Below are positions 56,681 to 64,000 of a stretch of 64,000 nucleotides of DNA, piece by piece (position 1 is the first letter of the stretch; every line of letters begins with the position of its first letter). Position numbers and translations under genes: made by a program. The stretch comes from Selaginella moellendorffii. Taxonomy: Eukaryota; Streptophyta; Lycopodiopsida; Selaginellales; Selaginellaceae. The DNA is taken from positions 124,001 to 188,000 of the forward strand of contig NW_003314388.1 of assembly GCF_000143415.4 (NCBI RefSeq), given 5' to 3'. The notes beneath the pieces were generated by a model. It did no database searches. It was given only the letters and a program-made list of their open reading frames with translations, and was not told the DNA's origin.

Positions 56681-59600
56681 ATGGAAATGGAGGAGAATGC
56701 CACGCCGATCGCGGCCTACACGAATTTTGGAGCGGACACGGCCGGTCCTCTCACTCCGCCCACGCTTCCATTCGGTTTCGGTAAGGCGGCATTCAGGGCT
56801 CCAGCGCCAGCAGCGGCGACAGCGGTGGTGGCATCATCGCCATTCTCTCCCGATCCGCCGTCCAACAGAAGGGGCGAGGCGCTCTCTCCAGAGGCATTCT
56901 CTCTCGACCTGCCGGCTAGAAGAGGAGCGCCTCTTCCTCCTCATGGATCTACCATCCAGAAGCCGCCGGTGCCTAGACCAAGCTCCTCCAGCTTCTCTGG
57001 ACCCAGCGAGCCAATTCCTGGCCTTTGTCCTGATATGTGCCCAGGTATGAAGTCACAATAGTGCTTGTTTCACTCATCTCTCTTTGTTCTTCCTTATCAG
57101 AGAGTGAGAGATCCGAAAGAGAACGGATAGGAGATCTCGATCGCTACGAGCGTGTAGGCGGGGATAGAAACCAGACCTCTATCAGTCTTGCTGTGAAAAA
57201 GGTGACAAGTAAGCAATGGTGAAAGAGCGTGTATCGCTCGCTCATTCTGTGTCTTATTTCATTCGCAGTACACGAGGACTCCGGACAAGGATCCAATGCT
57301 GATACGCTCCTTGCCTGTGTTGCGAGCAACCATGGACTATCTTCTCGGCCTTTTGGAGCAGTCTTATACTCAGGAGCTCTTGGGCTTGTATAACTTTCTT
57401 TGGGACCGTATGCGAGCTGTGAGGGTGGATCTAAGGATGCAGCATATTTTCAACCACGAGGCCATTGTGATGCACGAGCAGATGGTAAGTTCTCTGCTGT
57501 GGCGGCGTGAAAGTCAAAACGTATTTTTTTGCGTTTCTTTCTTCCCCAGATTCGGCTGCATATACTGGCCATGCACGAGTTGTGCGAGTTTCCCAAGGGG
57601 GAAGGCTTCGTGGAGGGTTTTGACGCTCATCTTAACATCGAGCAGATGAACAAGGCGTTTAGCGAGCTCTTCCAAATGTACGATGATCATCGAAGGAAAG
57701 GGGAGCCTCTTATGACTGAGCCCGAATTCCGGGGGTATTATGCGCTTCTCAAACTCGACCAGCATCCTGGTTTTGCCGTAAGTTTTCATCATAGTCTTGA
57801 AAGCTGTACATTTTCTTATCCTCTGTTTCCAGGTAGAACCATTTGATCTCTCCGTTCATTTGTCCTCAATGAGTCCTGCTATGAGAAATTCCTCTGATGT
57901 TATTTTTGCCCGCAAAGTTGCGAGGTAAGCGACTGGAAGCCTTTATTGACGTAACCTTCTTGAATCAGGATGTACAAGCTTCCTAATTACATCGGTTTTT
58001 TCAAGCTTGCTGCAAAGGCCACTTATTTACAAGCCTGCCTCATGCATGCTCAGTTTTCAAAGGTTTCTATAAATTGTCTGTATTATCTGGTTTTAACGTG
58101 CTGGAGCGCACAGGTTCGCAGCCAGGCGCTGGCCGCTCTTTACAGCGGGTTGAGGGTGTCTCAAGGCATCCCGTTATCTCAACTTAAGCAATGGTTAGGC
58201 ATGGAGGTACGAATGTAATTGAAACAAACGATACTTAAAACCTCCTTTTTCTTTCAGAGGCATGAGGTTGGCGATCTCTTATCTTATCATGGATTTTCTA
58301 TCAAACTGTTTGAAGAGCCTTACGTGGTAAAGGAGTCCGAGTTCCTGAATAAAGACCAGGACTACGGGCTTCATAGATCCCGGTTGGTGGAATCCAAAAG
58401 ATCCCCAAGAATTATTGACGACGTTGTCTCCCAGAACAGAGAAGCTCCTCGGTTCACTGCTCAGAGTCCGGAACTACAAACGGATATGACGGAGTACGTT
58501 TCATTCAACGCTGTGCAAGAAGCTCCAGCGGAAATAGTGGAAGAAGAAATGCCTGACTATGACGACGGAGAGACGCCAGTTTTTATCGCAAAGGCCCCGA
58601 CGGTAGTCGAGACTCCGGTTGCTCCATCTTACATCTTTCCGACGGGATCGTTTGATTGGTTACGGCCGCTTAATCTAAGCCAGCCAGTCGAGAAACTCAT
58701 AGATGTGGGTGCTCCGCTGCCAAGTATGCAAGACAGCATGCTAGCTGAGAAAACGTCCACAGGTAAAAGAACTCGTTCAGACGATTATGAGGAGCAGGAC
58801 CACTCTCCAAAAAGACAGGAGATTACTAGTCCTGGAGAGGTTTCGCTGGCTGAAGCTGAGGAATTAGAAAGGAAAGAAGAAGAAGGTCGACTGGAAGAAG
58901 CTCGGCAAGAAGAAGAGAGGATGAAGTTCGAGGAAGCAAGTACAGGACGTGCACGGCTCTGGTTCCGGTTTGTATTGACTCAGTTTTCCTCGTGAAACTT
59001 TTAAGTGGTTTTTGTAGGAGGTGGAAGCGTAAGACCGATGCTATCATGGAAGCTGTCAGATTGCGAAAACTACGAGCCCGAGCGGCTCTGTCATCAATGA
59101 TCCTTGGCTTGCCGATCCAACACGGACGAAAGTACGTTTCTCGACTTACAAAGCAAGGACTCGCCAAAGAAGACTTGGACCGTTTGAAAACGCAACGAGT
59201 CTCGCTTCTCAACAGCATGTGGAAGTTCTTGGACGTGTCGGAAATAGTTTCTCCGGTTCTCAGAGCTAAGAATCCACGGGCGAAAACTATTTACTGGAAA
59301 CTGGTTTTCTGCATGGGAGACAATTCGTCCAAGGGACGAGGCAGTGAGCTTCCGGCGCACTGGCTGAGGTCAAAGCTAATCGGAAATCTGGAAGGGGACA
59401 CAGTAACATGCTACATCTCGAGCAACGTCGAAAACAAAGTAGCTTGCCACTGCATCACCAAAGAGATTGGTCTCGACAGAAGCTTCCATCCAAGTATCAA
59501 CGGGGCAAGCGCTCTCTTGTTCTTGGTTGACGAAGGCTCGCCTCTAAGCAGGATGCGCAGCAAGCTACATTCGCTGGTGGAATCTCTTCCGACCGGGACG

Positions 59601-61043
59601 TCTGTGCCGCTGTTGGTATTTTCAAGTGGCTTTGGATCAGACGAGGGCGATCTCAACAGAAGGCCGCCACCAGAAGAAGAGTTAGCACTGCTGCTTCAGC
59701 TACACAGATTGGACGGCGACAAGATCAGTAGCTGGATAGTTTTATCGATCACTGGGAAAAGTGAACACGGGTTCTACTGCAGTGAGACTCTAGCCAGGGG
59801 TATTGAGTGGCTCGCGACTTTAGCGCCGGCTCAGCCAGAGCTTCATGCTGTGGATCTCCGTGACTTGGTGGCAGAAAAGCTCTACTCTACGTTAAACTCG
59901 TCACGGGAAGAAACCAAAGCCGAGCCCGGAGACTACGTAGCAGTCTTCAACAAAGCGCTCCACGATGCTACAGCGGAGGTGACAAACGCTGCCAGTACGA
60001 GTCCCAGTTACTGGCCTCCTCCCGACCTTGCGACCTTGTCGGAAGCTTGGTATAAGGATCAGGACACTCCTCCCGCAGGCTGGAACAGCTTTGGGAGTTT
60101 GCAGCCAATTTTCTACGCGCTGGAGCTCTGCCGACTGCCTCCCTTTCCTCACCTTGACGAACGAACCCCGTTTGCTCTAGCTCTCTCACGGTTGTCGGCG
60201 GAGGCAATCCTCGACTGCGTGAGAGCTCAATACAAGTCTCTACTGGCTCCGCTGGAAGTGTACCTGAGCAAGCTCGGCTACGAAGAACCGGAGGCTAACC
60301 GTGTCGCAGCCAGCGTTTTGGATGGAGCAGTGAGCCTTGAGTGGTCGGAAGGTGGCTGCCGGATCCTGGCGAACTGGCGTCGGGTGTTCCGGAGCATTTT
60401 CTGGACGAAGCTGATGCGTCTCAACAGCGAGCCTCCCCCGACGGTTTATCTCTTGCGCGAGATGTCCTTTCACAGAGACGAGGTAGGGGACTACGAAAAG
60501 AGTCTTGCGTGTGCGTCTCGGCTCCAAGGTGGCGACGTCCCCGAGTCGATCCAGGAAAAGGTTGTGAGTTTTGTGGAGAGATACAACCAGCAGTACACCA
60601 AGGAGACCGAGACTGCCCGTGATACTGCAACTTCAAAGCCAGAGGACGTTATGCTCAGGCACGAGCTCGAGTGCCTGAGAAGCGGAGATGAGCTCGAGCT
60701 TTTGAGTCTACTCCCAAAGGCCAGGGACGAAGAAGAGGCAGTGCTACCTCAGACGGAGCCAGAGGGACGACTGGACGAGCTAGTGGCAAGGCTGGACAGA
60801 AGGCTGGATGAAAACACTCAGGCAGCAGCGACTGGACTGGAAGAAATTCCTCGGCCGTGGACAGAGGACACGAAGCTGCTCGTGCTCACACCAGAGGGGA
60901 TCGGCTTGGAAGTTTTGGAAGTGACGAGCCCGAGGTCTTCAAGCTCGGACAGCTACAAGAGGTTTAACGAGCTCTTGAGTAGCTGCCACAGCGCCCAGAC
61001 ACTCGTCTCTGGGAAGCTTACAAGCTACTTTGGCGTTTTTTGA
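56681..61043 (+). CDS. SAC3: SAC3/GANP-family TREX-2 mRNA-export scaffold (SAC3B-like)
   Basis: Nuclear-pore-associated scaffold of the TREX-2 complex, coupling transcription to mRNA export. Exon 1 (56681-57044) encodes a Pro/Ser-rich N-terminus ending PIPGLCPDMCP, the family's signature motif. Then come SERERIGDLDRYER, RTPDKDPMLIRSLPVLRATM, LLGLYNFLWDRMRAVRVDL, FNHEAIVMHEQM, ALLKLDQHPGFA, FFKLAAKATYLQACLMHAQF and VGDLLSYHGFSI, covering the SAC3/GANP helical domain on nine or so short-intron exons. A disordered acidic region follows, with a coiled coil near 58850-58950 (ELERKEEEGRLEEARQEEER). The last 2-kb exon resembles the C-terminal half of plant SAC3B (WLRSKLIGNLEGDTVTCYIS). Stop TGA 61041-61043. 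It is a continuous gene; the large final exon and exon order match the family. Confidence 0.9.
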
Positions 61044-62070
61044 CATAACTACTTGACAAATATTTGCAACTTTGTAAATGTATTCATTTCTTTTCAAGGA
61101 AACCACAGAGTGCGTGTAGATTGTCTCGTTTTGCCACTGCCAAAGCGTACACTTCCATCTACACATCGTTAGCTGGCCCTGGAACGTTGTTCTATGTCAC
61201 CGTTGCAATCTCATGGCGTTGCAAAAACAAAAGGAAGTCAGTGAAACCGTAAAGAAAACTAAAGAGAACATAGACCTGGGGTTGAAGCCTCTCAGTTCGT
61301 TGAACAAGCATTTTGGTTAGAACAAGCACCTGTGAAACTTCGACTTCCATATCCTTGAACAGCTAGAGTTTTCATGATTGTTGTTTTCATTGAGGTTGGA
61401 CCATTGTCATGTACGTCTTCAACTGGATTGAAGTTCTGAAGTCGCAGATGCCCAACGTTGTTTCTGGTCTTGCGTTGAGCGCAGCAGCAACATCACTGAC
61501 AATCTCTCCAAAATGTTGACACAGAATCTCTCCAATCTCGTAGCATTTTTCTTCTTGGACACAGCGTTTTTTAGTTCTTATCGTGGTTGAGCAGCACTAA
61601 CATGTCACTTGTCTTTTTCATGACAAGAAATTAGAACAAATTGAAACACACACAAACCTGACAACATGAAGCTAAGTATGTCAACTTTCAATGATCGTTA
61701 GTTTTGTTCGTATTCACAAGTTTCCCTTCCCGTTAAAAGTTTCTTGGACCGTTGTTTTGCGCATAGCTTGTTTAAGTCGTTTGAGCATATAATCTTAGCT
61801 TGACTGTGTGTCACTGGCTCCCTTTTGCGCTGAGCATAGCATCTTCTTGACCCCGTCGACAATCTCAATCGAAAAGAAAGAGCGTCTTCAAACGTTGAGA
61901 GTTTCAACAAATTCTTGATTGCTTCTAGCCTCTCTTTTATCGTGATCATTCTACATATTTCTTGTCTCCAGCAAATCTCTCTTGTTTCGTTGTCTTACTC
62001 ACTTATTGCTAACACAAAGAAAAGCCCTGAACAAACTTACCTTGCGAGGTGGAGAGGTGCGAGAGTGGAC

Positions 62071-62100
62071 CGGGCCTGTCAAGGATCAGCGACGGATCAT
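62071..62100. repeat. Short inverted core (orientation 1)
   Basis: Thirty bases starting CGGGCCTGTCAAGG between the conserved flanks GAGAGTGGAC and GATCGTTG. The equivalent position in the next repeat (62821-62850) has the reverse complement of the same core between the same flanks. Confidence 0.85.
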
Positions 62101-62820
62101 GATCGTTGTTTTCATTGAGGTTGGACCATTGTCATGTACATTTTCAACAAACATTTTGGTTAGAACAAACAGCTCACGAACCTGTTAAACTTCGACTTCC
62201 ATATCGTTGGACAGCCAGAGTTTTCATGATCGTTGTTTTCGTTGAGGTTGGACCATTGTCATGTACGTCTTCAACTGGATTGAAGTTTTGAAGATTGCAG
62301 ATGCCCGACGTTGTTTCTCAGCTCGCAGGTCTTGCGTTGAGCAGCAGCAACATCGCTGACAATCTCTACAAAATGTTGGCATAGAATCTCTCCAATCTCG
62401 TAGCATTTTTCTTCTTGGACACAGCGTTTTTTAGTTCTTATCGTGGTTGAGCAGCACCAACATGTCACTTGTCTTTTTGATGACAAGAACTTTGAACAAA
62501 TTGAAACACACACAAACCTGACAACAAGTTTCCCTTCGCGTTGAGAGTTCCTTGGATCGTTGTTTTGCACTTAGCTTGTTTGAGTTGTTTGTTCAAGCAT
62601 ATTATATTAACTTGGACTGTGTGCGTTGAGCATAGCATCGAAAAGAAAGAGCGTCTTCAAACGTTGAGAGTTTCAACACGAATTCTTAATCGCCTCTAGC
62701 CTAGAGAATACCTCTTAGCTCGTTGCAAGCAGCTTCGCTTTCTTGTCTCCAGCAAATCTCTCTTGTTTCGTTGTCTTACTCTAAACGAACTTACCTTTAC
62801 CTTGCGAGGCGAGAGTGGAC

Positions 62821-62850
62821 TTGATCCGTCGCTGATCCTTGACAGGCCCT
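62821..62850. repeat. Short inverted core (orientation 2)
   Basis: Thirty bases starting TTGATCCGTCGCTGATCC between GAGAGTGGAC and GATCGTTG; 28 of the 30 are the reverse complement of 62071-62100. The flanks are in direct orientation, so only the core is inverted. Confidence 0.85.
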
Positions 62851-63673
62851 GATCGTTGTTTTCATTGAGGTTGGACCATTGTCAGGTAGAACTTCAGCTG
62901 GATTTAAGTTCTGAAGATCGCAGTTTCCCAACGTTGTTTCTCAGCTCGCAGGTCTTGCGTTGAGCGCAGCAACAACACAACTCAAAGCTCCAAAACGTTG
63001 ACACAAAATCTCTCCAATCCAGTAGCATTTCTCTTCTTGGCACACGCTGTGACATGGCGTTTTTCAGTTCTTATCGTCGTTGAGCAGCACCCTTCATGAC
63101 AAGAAATTAGAACAAATCGAAACACACGCGAACCTGGCAACGTGAAACTAAGTATCGTTGATTGTTAGTTTTGTTCGTATTCACACAGCGTTGTCCACAT
63201 CGGTGAGTTTCCCTTCGCGTTGAGAGTTCCTTGGCCCGTTGTCTTGCACTTTGCTTGTTTGAGTTGTTTGTTGTGTCACTGGCCCTTTTGCGTTGCAATC
63301 GAAAAGAAAGAGCGCGTTGAGAGTTTCAACACGATTTCTTGATCGCCTCTAGCATACCTCTTAGCTCGTTGCAAGAAGCTTCGCTTTCCAAATCTCTGTC
63401 TTACTCGCTTATTGCTAACGCAAAGAAAAGCCCTACCTAAACGAACTTACCTTGCGAGGGTGGAGAGAGGCAAAGCGGCCTACCATGGGCAGAGGGGAAG
63501 GATCGGCGACCACCAACCCCAACCCCAAGATCCGCGGCATCCACCATCACTGCCCTAGCCCTTTATCATCGATGAACTCTAAACTTGAGCTAAGTACCAC
63601 TACTTTATATAGACAGGGCAAAAAGGGGAAGTTCTCAATTAGTGCAAAACGAAGCATCTTAGGAGCTACTTAA

Positions 63674-64000
63674 TTACTCGTCGCTAGTAGCGGGAGGAGA
63701 CGAAGAATCCTGCTGATCGGACAGCCTGCTGGATGGCTCTTCCGTGCTGCTGTTGCGTGCCTGCACGGTAAGCTTCTGGATCTCAGCCGGCGATAGGATC
63801 CGTATGCATCGCACCGTCGTGCAAAACTCCCTGAAATGTAAAAACTCTTTTAAGCAAACACACCATGAAATGCACAGACGAGATCTTACTCCCAGGGGTC
63901 GTCTCCGACGAGCAGCATGTCGCCTTCGTTATCTACGTACACGGTTTGCCACTCGGACCCGTTCAGGCTCTCGTCAATGCCGAACAGATGCTGCAGCTCC
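63674..64000 (-). CDS. Auxin response factor, C-terminal PB1 exons (partial)
   Basis: The gene continues beyond the right edge. The exon 63890-64000 encodes [20 protein letters not shown] and [15 protein letters not shown], the second half of the type I/II PB1 (domain III/IV) shared by ARF and Aux/IAA proteins, with the acidic DNEGD motif. After an intron at 63831-63889 the last exon reads [20 protein letters not shown] and a Ser-rich tail ending PATSDE, TAA 63674-63676. ILSPxEIQKL immediately after the PB1 is typical of ARFs, so ARF is favoured over Aux/IAA. ARFs are DNA-binding regulators of auxin-responsive genes; which ARF class this is cannot be told from the tail. Confidence 0.88.

Larger units (their letters stand above)
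61370..63480. repeat. Three diverged tandem repeats, 0.62-0.85 kb each
   Basis: The landmark GGTTGGACCATTGTCA recurs at 61394, 62119, 62247 and 62869. AAAGAAAGAGCGTCTTCAAA or its variant recurs near 61875, 62643 and 63303. ACTTACCTTGCGAGG or its variant recurs near 62036, 62797 and 63446. Units share order but carry many indels, and no protein frame is conserved across them. They lie between the SAC3 3' end and the ARF 3' end. The minus strand shows CTCGCAAG/GTAAGT, a strong splice-donor consensus, in each unit. Confidence 0.8.

Overview
The window looks like nuclear DNA of a lycophyte, most likely a Selaginella of the S. moellendorffii type. The genes are plant genes (PHO1, organellar gyrase B, a KUP/HAK transporter, an ARF, a QALGGH zinc finger). 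They are packed closely and split by very short GT-AG introns of about 45-70 bases. The LTR retroelements use an initiator-Met-tRNA-type primer site. The species is an inference from style and protein similarity, not from a database match.

Left gene block (1-25955). The window opens on the first exon of a PHO1-like gene (minus strand), followed by a decayed coiled-coil gene. The same pair recurs intact at 10293-15883, so this is a direct segmental duplication (1-3085 versus 12932-15768). The left copy has taken two TIR elements, two frameshifts and loss of the start exon. Between the copies lie an unnamed plastid-type protein gene (5113-6788) and a CTF18-like clamp-loader gene (6950-10161) whose ATPase core is missing. 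Further right come a second unnamed plastid-type membrane protein (16125-17299), a fasciclin-like arabinogalactan protein (17570-18448), a secreted LRR protein (18813-19873), a C2H2/EAR repressor with an apparent one-base frameshift (20649-22065) and organellar DNA gyrase B (22749-25955).

Retroelement nest (about 26.3-52.8 kb). This is a layered stack of LTR elements that can be unpicked by target-site duplications. The outermost layer is a degenerate Ty3/gypsy element (remnant LTRs near 26.33 and 52.61 kb, RT/RNaseH/integrase remains at 48.3-52.6 kb). A family-B solo LTR (TSD GACTT) sits in it, a family-A solo LTR sits in that, and a second family-A solo LTR plus a large family-B element (TSD CTAGT) sit in the first. 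A young, apparently non-autonomous family-A element (31934-40167, two 1868-base LTRs, TSD CCTAA) lies inside the 5' LTR of the B element. Family-A LTRs carry a variable minisatellite based on GAGATGGAGTCC that is open in many frames. A complete TRIM at 49157-49751 has a 5S-rRNA-like segment in its LTRs (Cassandra type). A piece of the same TRIM family is joined to the primer-binding site of the young A element, and another TRIM-like pair closes the 3' end of the B element.

Right gene block (53238-64000). A KUP/HAK potassium transporter (minus) and a SAC3/GANP-family TREX-2 mRNA-export protein (plus) diverge from a 360-base shared promoter. They are followed by about 2.1 kb of diverged tandem repeats containing a clean 28-30-base local inversion, and then the C-terminal exons of an auxin response factor entering from the right edge. 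The genes are mostly unrelated housekeeping, transport and signalling genes; I see no co-functional cluster.
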